From NCBI GenBank assembly GCA_036377415.1, contig DASUYK010000057.1, positions 1-50,274 of the forward strand: a DNA stretch of 50,274 nt, given 5' to 3'. This stretch comes from DASUPK01 sp036377415. Lineage in GTDB: Bacteria; Actinomycetota; Thermoleophilia; Solirubrobacterales; 70-9. Below are positions 50,258 through 50,274 of the stretch, piece after piece. The translations under genes and the position numbers were made by a program. Numbering within the stretch: position 1 is the first letter of the stretch; each line of letters begins with the position of its first letter. Under the pieces are notes generated by a model, which saw nothing but the letters and a program-made list of their open reading frames with translations, did no database searches and had not been told where the DNA came from.

Positions 50258-50274
50258 CGCAGCACCGCGTGCTC

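Overview
The window is GC-rich, densely packed bacterial DNA with many GTG and TTG starts and 1-8 base start/stop overlaps. The core order rsmI-metG-tatD-rsmA-ispE...glmU-prs is actinobacterial. Several small conserved-looking proteins, a class E-like sortase signal (LAFTG) and the abundance of TetR regulators fit a deep-branching actinobacterium, probably Thermoleophilia/Solirubrobacterales. That placement is inference from gene content, not from a search.

Layout. 1-1 kb: a gene tail with a strong hairpin terminator, a 42-residue membrane protein, a small Cys-containing protein and a perfect 44-bp tandem repeat. 0.9-3.7 kb: a secreted PhoD-type phosphatase, a decayed RTX-like fragment and a membrane-anchored protein with an exact 11-residue repeat. 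3.7-21.1 kb: housekeeping, mostly on the minus strand (rsmI, remA-like, metG, tatD, rsmA, ispE, glmU, prs), with insertions: tRNA-Gln(UUG), a GH15 glucosidase, a PucR-type regulator, a DedA-PAP2 fusion, a ROK kinase and an LCP cell-wall ligase. 21.1-32 kb: glyQS, an FmdB zinc ribbon, a toroid/MarC-like membrane fusion, and three TetR regulators, each beside its likely target and a visible operator-like palindrome: a cupin protein, an R2lox-like oxidase fused to an SCP2 domain, and an MMPL transporter. 32-45 kb: a cell-surface polysaccharide locus with an LAFTG protein, two Wzy-like polymerases, a Wzz/BY-kinase, a Wzx-like flippase, four GT2 glycosyltransferases, an initiating sugar-phosphate transferase and an unrecognised coiled-coil protein with an internal 72-codon duplication. 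45-50.3 kb: two metallo-beta-lactamase-fold hydrolases, Lon, Hsp20, a membrane protein and a 59-residue four-Cys protein at the edge.

The genes combine as follows. prs and glmU supply PRPP and UDP-GlcNAc. The LCP protein and the polysaccharide locus build the envelope. rsmA and rsmI modify 16S rRNA, and metG, glyQS and tRNA-Gln serve translation. Lon and Hsp20 handle protein quality.

The most general signal is a repeated -10-like hexamer (TAGACT, TACGCT and variants) lying 6-9 bases before many start codons that have no Shine-Dalgarno sequence, which suggests widespread leaderless transcription. The best candidates for little-described biology are the R2lox-SCP2 fusion with its operator, the toroid-MarC fusion, the repeat coiled-coil protein coupled to a Wzy polymerase, and the 44-bp tandem repeat beside a Cys-rich mini-ORF.
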